A stretch of DNA of 64,000 nt. Origin: Bradyrhizobium manausense (GTDB lineage: Bacteria > Pseudomonadota > Alphaproteobacteria > Rhizobiales > Xanthobacteraceae). Made by a program: the position numbers and the translations under genes. The DNA is taken from the NCBI RefSeq assembly GCF_018130615.1, contig NZ_JAFCKB010000028.1, forward strand, positions 1 to 64,000. The letters run 5' to 3'. Each line of letters begins with the position of its first letter. Positions within the stretch are counted from its first letter, which is position 1. Shown here piece after piece: positions 8,693-17,691 of this stretch. The notes beneath the pieces are model-generated. The model was not told the DNA's origin and did not search any database. It worked only from the letters and a program-made list of their open reading frames with translations.

Positions 8693-10168
8693 ATGTCCCT
8701 TACGTCAGCCCTCGACTCCGCCCGCTCCTCGCTTATGGCGTCGGGCATCCAGTCGTCGACCATCTCGCGCAACATCGCCGGCGCCAGCACGACCGGCTAT
8801 TCGCGGAAGATCACCGAGCTGGACAACCTTCCCGGCGCCGGCGTCTATGTGGCCGCGATCCAGCGCGCCGCCTCGTCGGGCTTGTACGCCAACGTCCTGA
8901 CCGCGACTTCCTCGGCCGCGACGCAGAGCGCGATCTATGACGGTCTCCAGAAGATCGCCTCCGCCACGGTGGATGATCCCGAGCTCGACCAGTCGCCGAC
9001 GGCGCAGCTCAATGCGCTGAAGCAGGCGCTTCAACAATATGCCAACGCGCCCGATAACGCGACGCTGGCGCAGGCCGCTGTCACCTCCGCCAAGGACATG
9101 GCGACCGCGCTCAACCAAGCAACCCAGACCGTTCAATCGGTCCGCGAGGGCGCGGATGCCGACATGAACATTTCGGTCCAGAACATCAACCAGCTGCTCT
9201 CCCAGTTCCAGACCGTCAATACGGCGATCGTGAAGGGAACGATCGCCGGTGATGACGTGACCGACTATCTCGATCAGCGCGACAGTATCGTCTCGAAACT
9301 GTCGCAGGAGGTCGGCGTCACGATGTCGATCCGCACCAACGGCGATGCCGCGCTCTACACCGACAGTGGCGTGGTGCTGTTCGACAAGACGGCGCGGACC
9401 GTGAGCTTCGCACCGACCACCTCCTATTCGGCGAGCATCACGGGTAACGCGGTCTTTATCGATGGCGTGCCCGTGACCGGCGCCAATTCGGTGATGCCGA
9501 TCAAATCTGGCAAGTTCGCCGGTCTCGCCCAATTGCGCGACAATGACACAGTCACGTATCAGAGCCAGCTCGACGAAATCGCCCGCGGTCTGGTCAATGC
9601 TTTCAAGGAAAGCGATCAATCGGGTGCGGCGCTACCCGACGTTCCCGGCCTCTTCACCTATCCCGGTGCGCCGGCGATGCCTGCGAGCGCCACCGTGTCG
9701 GTCGGCCTCGCCGGCACCATCTCGGTCGCGGCATCGGTCGACCCGGCCCAGGGCGGCAACCCGAATCTGCTGCGCGATGGTGCCATCAGCGGCAACGTCG
9801 CCTACCAATACAATACTGCCGGCAATGGCGGCTATTCGACCCGGCTCCAGCAGCTCATCAGCAATATGGATGCATCACAGCCGTTCGACGCGACCACGCA
9901 AGGCAAGCCGAACGGCAGTCTGATCGACTACGCGTCGTCGTCGACGAGCTGGATCGAAAATCAGCGCAAGACCGCCAACGACAACTCTCAGTACCAGAGC
10001 ACGTTGCTCGACCGCAGCACGACGGCGTTGTCGAACGTCAACGGCGTCAACATGGACGACGAGATGTCGTTGATGCTCCAGGTCGAGCGCACCTATTCGG
10101 CGTCGTCGAAAATCATTTCGACCGTTGATCAAATGTTGCAGAGCCTGCTGGCCGCGGTGGGGAATTAA
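8693..10168 (+). CDS. flgK: Hook-filament junction protein FlgK (HAP1)
   Basis: FlgK forms the first ring between hook and filament. The product has 491 residues. The N-terminal D0 motif is SARSSLMASGIQSSTISRNIAGASTTGYSRK (shown here in two parts in the family as NIAGAST.GYSRK), and the C-terminal helix is DDEMSLMLQVERTYSASSKI. The central part matches the FlgK fold (YLDQRDSIVSKLSQEVGV). It is followed three bases later by flgL, as in most flagellar operons. Confidence 0.94.
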   Translation: MSLTSALDSARSSLMASGIQSSTISRNIAGASTTGYSRKITELDNLPGAGVYVAAIQRAASSGLYANVLTATSSAATQSAIYDGLQKIASATVDDPELDQSPTAQLNALKQALQQYANAPDNATLAQAAVTSAKDMATALNQATQTVQSVREGADADMNISVQNINQLLSQFQTVNTAIVKGTIAGDDVTDYLDQRDSIVSKLSQEVGVTMSIRTNGDAALYTDSGVVLFDKTARTVSFAPTTSYSASITGNAVFIDGVPVTGANSVMPIKSGKFAGLAQLRDNDTVTYQSQLDEIARGLVNAFKESDQSGAALPDVPGLFTYPGAPAMPASATVSVGLAGTISVAASVDPAQGGNPNLLRDGAISGNVAYQYNTAGNGGYSTRLQQLISNMDASQPFDATTQGKPNGSLIDYASSSTSWIENQRKTANDNSQYQSTLLDRSTTALSNVNGVNMDDEMSLMLQVERTYSASSKIISTVDQMLQSLLAAVGN

Positions 10169-10171
10169 GCC

Positions 10172-11218
10172 ATGATGAGCGCGAACTATATCTCGACCCT
10201 GATGCTGTCCTCGTCATTGAGGTACTCGATCACGAACAATCAGGCTGCGCTGAGCAAGGCCTCGACCGAGGCGACCACCGGCCGCTTCGCCGATGTCGGC
10301 CTCGAGCTCGGTGCCACGACAGGCGGCGACGTCACCCTGCGGGCGGACCTGAACTTCGCCGATCAACTGGTCGATACCAACGGGCTCGTGGCGGGACGTC
10401 TGGACGTGACCCAGGACCGCATCACCCAGCTCAGCTCGACCGCAACCGACTTCCTCAAGGATCTGATCGCAGCCCGCAGCACCGACGGCGGCGGACGGAT
10501 CATTCTGCCGCCCGCGTCCTCCAACCTCCAGGATCTGATCGGCGCGCTGAACATCTCCTACAACGGTTCGTATCTGTTCTCAGGCATCAATACTCAGAAC
10601 CAGCCGATCACGGCGTACACCGCCGGCTCGGCCAGCAAGAACCAGGTCGATGCCGACTTTCTTGCGGCCTTCGGCTTCTCACAATCCTCGGCCAGCGTGA
10701 GCAGCATTACCCCGGCTCAGATGCAGACGTTCCTCAACACCAGTTTCGATGCCGAGTTCGCCAGCCCGGCCTGGAACACCAACTGGTCATCGGCCACCGA
10801 CCAGGTCATGCAAAGCCGCATCTCTACGACCGAGATCGCCGATACGTCCGTCAGTGCCAACCAGATCGGCTTCCGTAAGCTTGCCGAGGCCTACACCATG
10901 ATGGCCGATCTCGGGAATGCGAACCTGAACCAGTCGACGTTCCAGGTCGTCGTGGACAAGGCCATCGGCCTCGTCGGCAGCGCCATCACCGACCTGGCTG
11001 CGCTCGGCGGCAGCGTCGGCACGGTGCAGCAGCGGATCACCACCGCGACCGACAAGCTCAAGACCCAGAAGGACATTCTGAACAATCAGATCGTCGGCAT
11101 GGAGCAGGTCGATCCGGCGGAAGCATCGACGCGCGTCAATGCGCTGCAGACCCAGATCCAGACGGCGCTCGCGCTCACCTCGCAGCTCCAGAAGATCAGC
11201 CTCGTCAACTATCTCTGA
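10172..11218 (+). CDS. flgL: Hook-filament junction protein FlgL (HAP3)
   Basis: FlgL is the second junction protein and is a flagellin homologue. The 348-residue product has an N-terminal helix (LRYSITNNQAALSKASTEATTGR region) and a C-terminal helix (TRVNALQTQIQTALALTSQ). The start can be ATG 10172 or the adjacent ATG 10175. Directly downstream are flaF and flbT, which control flagellin expression, consistent with its role at the filament base. Confidence 0.93.
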   Translation: MMSANYISTLMLSSSLRYSITNNQAALSKASTEATTGRFADVGLELGATTGGDVTLRADLNFADQLVDTNGLVAGRLDVTQDRITQLSSTATDFLKDLIAARSTDGGGRIILPPASSNLQDLIGALNISYNGSYLFSGINTQNQPITAYTAGSASKNQVDADFLAAFGFSQSSASVSSITPAQMQTFLNTSFDAEFASPAWNTNWSSATDQVMQSRISTTEIADTSVSANQIGFRKLAEAYTMMADLGNANLNQSTFQVVVDKAIGLVGSAITDLAALGGSVGTVQQRITTATDKLKTQKDILNNQIVGMEQVDPAEASTRVNALQTQIQTALALTSQLQKISLVNYL

Positions 11219-11279
11219 GCCCGGGCCGTCGACGCTCGTCAATTCAGTTTTTTGCAAATTCCTGCGCAGAGTTGTCCGG

Positions 11280-11627
11280 ATGACTTTTGAAGCCTACGAA
11301 ACCGTCGTTGAAGACAGTGGTTACGAGGCGCGGGGGCGAGAGCGCCAGGCGCTCAGCCTCGGCATCGACCGATTGGAGCGGCTCCAGAAGGAGCAGCGCT
11401 TCAGCATGGAGGATCAGGTCCAGAGCCTGCTCTACGTCCGGCGGTTGTGGACGATCTTCATCGAGGATCTCGCGCATCCGGAGAACGGGCTGCCCGAGCA
11501 GCTGCGTGCCGACATCATCTCGATCGGCCTGTGGGTCGTCAAGGAAGCCGATCGTCTTCGCGAGGAGAGGTCGAACGACGTGATGCAACTCCTCGAAATC
11601 AACCGCCTGATCCGAGACGCGCTTTAA
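11280..11627 (+). CDS. flaF: Flagellin-synthesis regulator FlaF
   Basis: FlaF is a small alphaproteobacterial protein that promotes flagellin synthesis or secretion, opposing FlbT. I place the start at ATG 11280 (TFEAYETVVEDSGYEARGRE), giving 115 residues; the frame is open further upstream only as a shadow of flgL. Family features include the polar N-terminus, QALSLGIDRLERLQ and a conserved LYVRRLWTIFIEDL stretch. The stop TAA shares one base with the flbT ATG (TAATG), so the pair is translationally coupled. Confidence 0.92.
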   Translation: MTFEAYETVVEDSGYEARGRERQALSLGIDRLERLQKEQRFSMEDQVQSLLYVRRLWTIFIEDLAHPENGLPEQLRADIISIGLWVVKEADRLREERSNDVMQLLEINRLIRDAL

Positions 11628-12037
11628 TGAAGATTTCCTTGCGTGCGGGCGAACGGGTCTACATCAACGGCGCGGTGCTGCGCGTTGACCGCAAGGTCTC
11701 GCTCGAGCTCGTCAACGACGTGATGTTCCTGCTCGAAGCACAGGTCATGCAGGCCTCCGACGCCACCACGGCGATGCGCCAGCTCTATTTCATCGTTCAG
11801 CTCATGCTGATGAATCCGACCGATGTCGGCGCCGCCGCATCGCTCTATGGACAGCACCACGCGGCGCTGCTCGCCGTGTGCGAGAACCCCGAGATGCTGG
11901 ACGGGCTCGCCATGATCGACGAGATGGTCGGCGGAACCCGCTACTTCGAGGCACTCAAGCGGATCCGGGCGCTGTTTCCGCTGGAACAGGCGATCCTGGC
12001 CGGCGCCACTACGGAATCCCCATTCAAGGCTGCCTGA
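11627..12037 (+). CDS. flbT: Flagellin mRNA repressor FlbT
   Basis: FlbT binds the flagellin mRNA leader and lowers its translation or stability until hook assembly is complete. The 136-residue product starts MKISLRAGERVYINGAVLR, the typical FlbT N-terminus, and retains the family region RQLYFIVQLMLMNP. It is coupled to flaF by a one-base overlap. Both genes act on the flagellin gene at the start of the window, if regulation is local. Confidence 0.93.
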   Translation: MKISLRAGERVYINGAVLRVDRKVSLELVNDVMFLLEAQVMQASDATTAMRQLYFIVQLMLMNPTDVGAAASLYGQHHAALLAVCENPEMLDGLAMIDEMVGGTRYFEALKRIRALFPLEQAILAGATTESPFKAA

Positions 12038-12051
12038 CAGCGGAGAAGCAC

Positions 12052-12477
12052 ATGAACGTTTCCAGCGCGACCGATACGACAAGCACCAATTCGAGCAGTT
12101 CGACGTCATCCACCAACTCGACCTCGTCGAGCAGCGGCGTCGACTATAACACCTTCCTCCAGCTCCTCATCGCCGAGATGAAGAACCAGGATCCGACCAA
12201 TCCGACGGATACGTCGCAATATATGAGCCAGTTCGCCCAGCTGTCGACGGTCGAGCAGGCGATGCAAACCAACACCAAGCTGGATTCGCTGCTGTCTTCA
12301 CAGTCGTTGTCGCAGGCGGACGGGCTGATCGGAAAGACCGTCAGCTTCACCGACTCGACCGGAGCGACCTTCACCGGCAAGGTCGCGTCGATCTCCATCA
12401 ACAGCACCGGGTCCATCGCGACCCTTCAGGACGGCACCAAGGTCGCGGTCGGTCCCGGCCTCACGATCAGCAGCTAG
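12052..12477 (+). CDS. flgD: Hook-cap / hook assembly protein FlgD
   Basis: FlgD is the scaffold that caps the growing hook. I place the start at ATG 12052, preceded by CGGAGAAG, giving 141 residues. The first 30 residues are almost all Ser and Thr, then the FlgD N-terminal motif appears (DYNTFLQLLIAEMKNQDPTNP, with QYMSQFAQLSTVEQAM after it). The C-terminal part is short, lacking the Ig-like insertion of enteric FlgD, as is usual in rhizobia. Confidence 0.92.
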   Translation: MNVSSATDTTSTNSSSSTSSTNSTSSSSGVDYNTFLQLLIAEMKNQDPTNPTDTSQYMSQFAQLSTVEQAMQTNTKLDSLLSSQSLSQADGLIGKTVSFTDSTGATFTGKVASISINSTGSIATLQDGTKVAVGPGLTISS

Positions 12478-12479
12478 CG

Positions 12480-12746
12480 ATGAACGAGCGGGACGCCCTC
12501 GACATCGTCCAGGCGGCGATCTGGACCATCCTCGTCGCCTGCGGACCCGCAGTCGGCGCGGCGATGCTGGTCGGCATCCTCATCGCGCTGATCCAGGCCC
12601 TGACCCAGATCCAGGAGGCGACGCTGACCTTCGTCCCGAAGATCATCGTGATCCTCGTGGTCGTGGCCATCTCCGGCTCCTTCATCGGCGCGCATCTCTC
12701 CACCTTCACCGAGATGGTCTATTCGCGGATCGAACACGGCTTCTGA
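12480..12746 (+). CDS. fliQ: Flagellar export gate protein FliQ
   Basis: FliQ is part of the FliPQR export gate. The product has 88 residues with two hydrophobic segments (about 18-40 and 55-75) and the family motif ALIQALTQIQEATLTFVPK. It starts two bases after the flgD stop. fliP is not in the window. Confidence 0.94.
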   Translation: MNERDALDIVQAAIWTILVACGPAVGAAMLVGILIALIQALTQIQEATLTFVPKIIVILVVVAISGSFIGAHLSTFTEMVYSRIEHGF

Positions 12747-12785
12747 TCCGAAGGGCCAGGCCCGGCCACCACCCTCGCGTAAGCT

Positions 12786-12806
12786 TTGCGGGGCAAATTG
12801 CGGGGC
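12786..12806 (+). repeat. Short direct repeat before flhA
   Basis: The nine bases TTGCGGGGC occur at 12786-12794 and again at 12798-12806, spaced one helical turn apart in the 81-bp gap between fliQ and flhA. It may be chance in GC-rich DNA or a tandem regulator half-site. Confidence 0.2.
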
Positions 12807-12827
12807 GGACCCTGCTGCCGGTGACCC

Positions 12828-14909
12828 ATGGCCGATACGTTAGCTGCTAGCCTGCCGAACCCGCGACGCTTCGGCGCGGATGCCTTCTTCGCGGGCGGTA
12901 TCGTGACCATGCTCACGATCTTGTTCCTGCCGATTCCTCCGATCCTGATCGATCTCGGCCTCGCTTTTTCGATCGCGCTGGCTGCCTTGATCCTGATGGT
13001 CGCGTTGTGGATCCAGCGACCGCTCGATTTTTCCGCATTCCCGACCGTGCTCCTGATCGCAACGATCCTGCGGCTCGCACTCAACGTCGCGACCACCCGC
13101 CTGATCCTGTCGCGCGGCGGGGAGGGCGAGACCGCTGCCGGCCACGTTGTCGCCGGTTTCTCCAAGTTTGTCATGGGCGGCGACTTCGTCATCGGCCTGA
13201 TCATCTTCGCGATCCTGGTCACGGTGAATTTCGTCGTGATCACCAAGGGCGCAACGCGTATCGCCGAAGTCGGCGCCCGCTTCACCCTGGATGCCATCCC
13301 CGGCAAGCAGATGGCGATCGACGCGGACCTCTCTGCGGGCCTGATCGACGACAAGGAAGCCCAACGCCGGCGCCGCGAGCTCGAAGAGGAGAGCTCCTTC
13401 TTCGGCGCGATGGACGGTGCCTCGAAATTCGTGCGCGGCGATGCCATCGCCGGCCTGATCATTACGGCTATCAACATCTTCGGCGGCATCATCATCGGCG
13501 TCACCCATCACGGTCTGACCCTGTCGCGCGCCGCCGACGTCTACACAAAACTCTCCGTCGGCGACGGTCTGGTCACGCAGATGCCGGCGCTGATCGTGTC
13601 GCTGTCCGCAGGTCTTCTGGTGTCCAAGGGCGGCACCAGGGGCTCGGCCGAGCAGGCGGTGCTGCGGCAACTCGGCGGCTATCCGCGCGCAGTGTCGGCG
13701 GCCTCCTTGATGATGTTCGTCCTCGCCTTGATGCCGGGGCTGCCAATGCCGCCGTTCGTGCTGCTCGGCGGGGTCATGGCCTTCGTCGGTTATTCGCTGC
13801 CGAAGCGCCAGGCGGCCGCGAAGCAGAAGGAAGACGCACGCAAGGCGGAAGAGCGGGCGCAGAGCGAGGCCAAGGAATCCGTCAAGGAGTCGCTCAAGAC
13901 GGCCGAGATCGAGCTGTCGCTCGGCAGCCATCTCTCGGTCCACCTGCTCGGATCGCGTAACGAGCTTGCGCACCGCGTCAGCAAGATCCGCAAGAAGTTC
14001 GCCAAGCAGTACGGCTTCGTCGTTCCCGAGATCAAGCTGTCGGACAATCTGTCGATCGATCCCAAGGGATATCAGATCCGGATCCACGATACTCGCGTCG
14101 CCCATGGCGAACTGAGGATCGGCGAGATCATGGTGCTGGTGGACAAGGACGGCAAGCCCGACGTGCCCGGTGACGAGGTGATCGAGCCCGCCTTCGGCAT
14201 GAAGGCGCTGTGGGTGACGGAGGCCTTCACCGAGGAGGTCAAGCGGCAAGGCTGCAAGCCGGTCGACAATCTATCGGTCCTGCTCACGCATCTGAGCGAA
14301 GTGCTCAGGGCCAATCTCTCGCAGCTTCTCTCCTACAAGGACATGCGCGGACTACTTGACCGGCTCGAGCCTGAATACAAGCGCCTGGTCGACGATCTCT
14401 GCCCGTCACAGATCTCCTATTCCGGTCTGCTGGCAATCCTGAAGATCCTGCTGGGTGAGCGGGTGTCGATCCGCAACCTTCATCTGATCCTGGAAGCGAT
14501 TGCCGAGATCGCTCCCCATGTGCGGCGCTCCGAGCAGGTCGCCGAGCATGTGCGGATGCGCCTGGCCCAGCAGATCTGCGGTGACCTCTCCGACAACGGC
14601 GTCCTCAATGTCCTTCGTCTCGGCAACCGTTGGGATCTGGCCTTCCACCAGAGCCTGAAGCGCGACGGCAAGGGTGACGTCGTCGAGTTCGACGCCGACC
14701 CGCGGCTGATCGAGCAGTTCGCGACCGAAGCGAGCGCCGCGATCCGGAAATTCACCGAGGACGGCACCAGCGTAGTGCTGGCGGTGACCCCGGAAGCGCG
14801 GCCCTATGTCCGCATGATCCTGGAACGGGTGTTCCCGACATTGCCCATCCTGTCGCATGTCGAGGTCTCTCGCAGTGCCGAGATTCGGGCGCTCGGAGCC
14901 ATCTCGTGA
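12828..14909 (+). CDS. flhA: Flagellar export gate protein FlhA
   Basis: FlhA is the nonameric ring of the export apparatus; its cytoplasmic domain receives chaperone-substrate complexes. The 693-residue product has about eight membrane segments in the first 330 residues, and the conserved FHIPEP-type region is present as [12 protein letters not shown] with [20 protein letters not shown] charged linker follows ([20 protein letters not shown]), then the C-terminal docking domain. The ATG 12828 lacks a strong ribosome site. The stop overlaps the GTG of fliR. Confidence 0.96.
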   Translation: MADTLAASLPNPRRFGADAFFAGGIVTMLTILFLPIPPILIDLGLAFSIALAALILMVALWIQRPLDFSAFPTVLLIATILRLALNVATTRLILSRGGEGETAAGHVVAGFSKFVMGGDFVIGLIIFAILVTVNFVVITKGATRIAEVGARFTLDAIPGKQMAIDADLSAGLIDDKEAQRRRRELEEESSFFGAMDGASKFVRGDAIAGLIITAINIFGGIIIGVTHHGLTLSRAADVYTKLSVGDGLVTQMPALIVSLSAGLLVSKGGTRGSAEQAVLRQLGGYPRAVSAASLMMFVLALMPGLPMPPFVLLGGVMAFVGYSLPKRQAAAKQKEDARKAEERAQSEAKESVKESLKTAEIELSLGSHLSVHLLGSRNELAHRVSKIRKKFAKQYGFVVPEIKLSDNLSIDPKGYQIRIHDTRVAHGELRIGEIMVLVDKDGKPDVPGDEVIEPAFGMKALWVTEAFTEEVKRQGCKPVDNLSVLLTHLSEVLRANLSQLLSYKDMRGLLDRLEPEYKRLVDDLCPSQISYSGLLAILKILLGERVSIRNLHLILEAIAEIAPHVRRSEQVAEHVRMRLAQQICGDLSDNGVLNVLRLGNRWDLAFHQSLKRDGKGDVVEFDADPRLIEQFATEASAAIRKFTEDGTSVVLAVTPEARPYVRMILERVFPTLPILSHVEVSRSAEIRALGAIS

Positions 14910-15658
14910 TCAACGGCCTTGCCGACAACGTGCTCGCCACGTTCATCGTGTTCTGCCGTATCGGCGCGTGCCTGATGCTGGTGCCCGGCTACTCCAGCGT
15001 GAACGTTCCACCGCAGATACGTCTGTTCGTCGCACTGGTCACGACGTTCGCGCTGACGCCGATCCTGCTCTCGATCCTGAAGCCGCTCGTGGACGATGCG
15101 TCGCCGCTGACGCTGGCGCTCCTGATTGGCACGGAGCTGCTGGTCGGCTGCGTCATCGGCCTTGGTGGACGCGTGTTCTTCCTCGCGCTCCAGACCATGC
15201 TCGCCGTGATGGCGAGCGCGATCGGGCTCAGCAGCATCCCGGGCACACCGGTCGGTGACACAGATCCGGCGCCGCCCGTCGTGCCGCTGGTCATGGCCGC
15301 CGTCACGACGTTATTCTTCCTGACCGACCAGCACTGGCAGGTCCTGCGCGGTTTGATGAACTCCTACGACGTCTGGTACCCCGGCGAGAAGTTGAGCGGC
15401 GAGATGGCGCTGAACCAGCTCGTGAGTCGCCTCACGGACGCATTCGTGCTGACGCTGCGCATCACCAGTCCCTTCATCGTCTATTCCATCGTCGTCAATT
15501 TCTCGGTCGGTCTCATCAACAAGCTGACGCCGGCGATTCCGGTCTATTTCGTTTCGGTGCCGTTCGTCCTGTTCGGCGGCTTCCTGCTGCTCTACCTTAC
15601 CAGCGACGAGTTGCTGACGCAGTTCATGCTCGGTCTGTCGTCATGGCTGGCGGGGTGA
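14906..15658 (+). CDS. fliR: Flagellar export gate protein FliR
   Basis: FliR completes the FliPQR gate. The product has 250 residues and six or so hydrophobic segments. Family motifs include [12 protein letters not shown] near the start and [20 protein letters not shown] near residue 190. The start is GTG 14906, overlapping the flhA stop by four bases (GTGA). Confidence 0.93.
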   Translation: MINGLADNVLATFIVFCRIGACLMLVPGYSSVNVPPQIRLFVALVTTFALTPILLSILKPLVDDASPLTLALLIGTELLVGCVIGLGGRVFFLALQTMLAVMASAIGLSSIPGTPVGDTDPAPPVVPLVMAAVTTLFFLTDQHWQVLRGLMNSYDVWYPGEKLSGEMALNQLVSRLTDAFVLTLRITSPFIVYSIVVNFSVGLINKLTPAIPVYFVSVPFVLFGGFLLLYLTSDELLTQFMLGLSSWLAG

Positions 15659-15663
15659 CGGCA

Positions 15664-16083
15664 ATGACATCCCGCGCGGACAAGGTCGGTCGAATCGTCT
15701 CGCTGGTGAAGCTTCAGCTCCGGCTGTCCGAATGGCAGCTCGCGCAATTGCGGCAGCAGGAGCAGGCCATGCAGGACGAGCAGGCGTGGTTGGTTGGAAC
15801 CCTAAATGGGGGCAAGCCGCCGGCGGGATCGTCCAGCGACTCGATCGCGCGGCGCCTCAACAGGACGAGCGTCGGCGAGCGCGCCGTGCAGGAGCGCGCT
15901 TCAATGCAGCTCGACAAGGTTCGCTCGGAGAATCGGCGCGTCAAGCAGCTCGAGGAGGTCGCCAAGGCGGCATTGGCCGACAAGCTGCGCGAGGCCGAGA
16001 AGCGATCGCTCGAGGACATGACGGACACACATGCCACCGTGCGCGACTTGACGCCGCGGCCAGCCAGCCGGGACAAGCCATGA
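15664..16083 (+). CDS. FliJ-like coiled-coil flagellar protein
   Basis: A 139-residue, highly charged helical protein. Several stretches look like coiled coil (LQLRLSEWQLAQLRQQEQAM, and RRVKQLEEVAKAALADKLRE). Size, composition and location between fliR and the rod-binding gene suggest a FliJ-like export chaperone or ATPase cofactor, but sequence similarity to FliJ is not evident by eye. ATG 15664 lies five bases after the fliR stop; an alternative ATG at 15643 inside fliR would add seven residues. The stop overlaps the next gene by four bases. Confidence 0.5.
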   Translation: MTSRADKVGRIVSLVKLQLRLSEWQLAQLRQQEQAMQDEQAWLVGTLNGGKPPAGSSSDSIARRLNRTSVGERAVQERASMQLDKVRSENRRVKQLEEVAKAALADKLREAEKRSLEDMTDTHATVRDLTPRPASRDKP

Positions 16084-16547
16084 TCGTGACAGCGACATCC
16101 GACCTCGTTCTCGACGTCCTCGACGCCGCCGATCCTGTGGCGCAACGCGCAGCGACCGCGAAGCTCGACGCGCTGAAATCGTCGGACGTCGATTTCGCCG
16201 CGTCGATGGACGCAGCGGCCAGCAAGGCGGCTGACCAATCCGCCGCAAGCATGGCCGAGGCGCAATCTGGCGCGGTGAACGGGCAGCCGGTGCAGGTGAT
16301 CAAGAAGCCGGGCCCGGACGAGGTCTATCGCAAGTTCGAGGCGTTCATCCTCCAGACCTTCGTCGAGACGATGCTGCCGAAGGAGTCGGAAGAGGTGTTC
16401 GGCAAGGGCACCGCCGGCGGCATCTGGAAATCGATGCTGGCCGAGCAGCTCGGCGCCCAGCTCGCGAAGGGCAAGGGGATCGGAATTGCCAAGCAGCTCG
16501 CATCGGCCCATCCGGCGGCTCCGGATGCGACGGGCAAGGCCGGGTGA
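16080..16547 (+). CDS. FlgJ-type rod-binding protein (no muramidase domain)
   Basis: A 155-residue protein starting within the preceding stop (ATGA). The C-terminal half carries the rod-binding domain pattern of the FlgJ N-terminus: RKFEAFILQTFVETMLPK, then GGIWKSMLAEQLGAQLAK and GIGIAKQL. In alphaproteobacteria the muramidase half is usually a separate protein; here the transglycosylase at 6739 is the likely partner. The N-terminal 80 residues are Ala/Asp-rich and poorly conserved in appearance. Confidence 0.8.
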   Translation: MIVTATSDLVLDVLDAADPVAQRAATAKLDALKSSDVDFAASMDAAASKAADQSAASMAEAQSGAVNGQPVQVIKKPGPDEVYRKFEAFILQTFVETMLPKESEEVFGKGTAGGIWKSMLAEQLGAQLAKGKGIGIAKQLASAHPAAPDATGKAG

Positions 16548-16591
16548 TGGATCTGGGAAATGGGTGACGAACGTTGAGGGGGGAATTTGCT

Positions 16592-17116
16592 ATGCAGGTA
16601 GAACAGAGCGCGACGGCTCCGGTGATGGAGCAGCCGGTCGTGGACACCGAGGGAATGACGGAGGTCGCGCCGGGCGATGCTCTGTTGCCCGCGCTCCTGC
16701 CCGATATCGGTAGCGGCATGATTTCTGACGACGCGGAAGCGGCAAGGTTGGAGGCGACGCGGTCGGAGGAGGTCGGTGGCCTGCTGGCCGCTATTCGCCG
16801 GCTCGAGAACATCGTCGAGGAGGAGACCACCGCACTCGCGACCGGACAGAAGGTCGATTTCGACGACTTCAGCGCCCGGAAGAGCCGGAGCATGCTGGAA
16901 TTCGTCCGCCTGATGCGGGCACGGATGCATCTCGGCGGCGAGACCGAAATCACCGAGGAGATTCAGCGGCTGCGCGAGAAACTGGAGCGGAACCGCTCCC
17001 TCCTCGAGATGCACTACGACGCCGTGCGTGAGGTCGCCACCATCATCGTCAGGGCGATCAAAGAGGCCGAGTCCGACGGCACCTATACCGGTCGCGCAGC
17101 GCGGGACGGAAAATGA
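16592..17116 (+). CDS. Helical flagellar-locus protein, possible FlgN-type chaperone
   Basis: A 174-residue acidic protein, predicted almost fully helical. Residues about 65-90 (LAAIRRLENIVEEETTAL) and 100-165 (SMLEFVRLMRARM, LREKLERNRSLLEMHYDAVR) resemble the long helices of FlgN/FlgK-FlgL export chaperones, and flgK and flgL are in the same operon. I chose ATG 16592, preceded by GAGGGGG; TTG 16574 in frame would add six residues. The assignment is by shape and context only. Confidence 0.45.
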   Translation: MQVEQSATAPVMEQPVVDTEGMTEVAPGDALLPALLPDIGSGMISDDAEAARLEATRSEEVGGLLAAIRRLENIVEEETTALATGQKVDFDDFSARKSRSMLEFVRLMRARMHLGGETEITEEIQRLREKLERNRSLLEMHYDAVREVATIIVRAIKEAESDGTYTGRAARDGK

Positions 17117-17571
17117 TCAAACTCGTGCTGGCCGGGCTCTGGGTATGCATCCTCACTGCGGGCACGAGCTATGGCGTGGCCTATTGGAAGGAAAACGGCA
17201 GCCTGCTGCCCGCAAAGGACGAATATCTCGACGGGCTGCAATATCAGAAGACGCGGGCGCTGAGCGTGCCCATGGTCGAGAGCGGTGCCGTGCAAGGCTA
17301 CATCGTCGCGCGCTTCGTCTACACCGTGGAGGCCAAGACCATGCACCAGCTCACCGTTCCTCCGGAACCATTCGTCGTCGATGAGGCCTTCCGCAGAGTC
17401 TATGCCGACGACAAGCTCGATTTCAGGAAGCTCGCCCGGTACGATCTTTCAGTCCTCACCGCGGCGATCAAGCAGCGCGTCAATGAGCGGATGCAGGCCG
17501 ACATCGTCCAGGATGTTCTGGTCGAGGACTTCAATTACGTCTCCAAGGAAGAATTCCAGCAGAAGCCGTGA
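17113..17571 (+). CDS. Membrane-anchored flagellar-locus protein, possibly FliL-like
   Basis: A 152-residue product with one N-terminal hydrophobic segment (LVLAGLWVCILTAGTSYGVA) and a periplasmic domain. Near the C-terminus the segment AIKQRVNERMQADIVQDVLVEDFNYV resembles the end of FliL, where a helix leads into a final beta strand. FliL-type proteins support the stator at the basal body. Similarity is only suggestive. It starts inside the stop of the preceding gene (ATGA) and is the last gene of the flagellar run. Confidence 0.45.
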   Translation: MIKLVLAGLWVCILTAGTSYGVAYWKENGSLLPAKDEYLDGLQYQKTRALSVPMVESGAVQGYIVARFVYTVEAKTMHQLTVPPEPFVVDEAFRRVYADDKLDFRKLARYDLSVLTAAIKQRVNERMQADIVQDVLVEDFNYVSKEEFQQKP

Positions 17572-17628
17572 CACGCCGGGTCGCGAAGCTCGGCCGGCGT
17601 TAACCGCGTTTCTGCCCACGAAAAACAA

Positions 17629-17663
17629 ACCGGCCTCGGTGGGATCTCCCCGCAGAGGCCGGT
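17629..17663 (-). terminator. Hairpin terminator between flagellar operon and lafR
   Basis: Perfect 9-bp stem ACCGGCCTC (17629-17637) with GAGGCCGGT (17655-17663). On the minus strand it is followed by GTTTGTTTTT, a good U-rich tail, so it should end the regulator transcript; it may also act weakly for the plus-strand operon. Confidence 0.7.
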
Positions 17664-17691
17664 GGTCGTTTGCGAGCGGCTCTGTAGCGCG

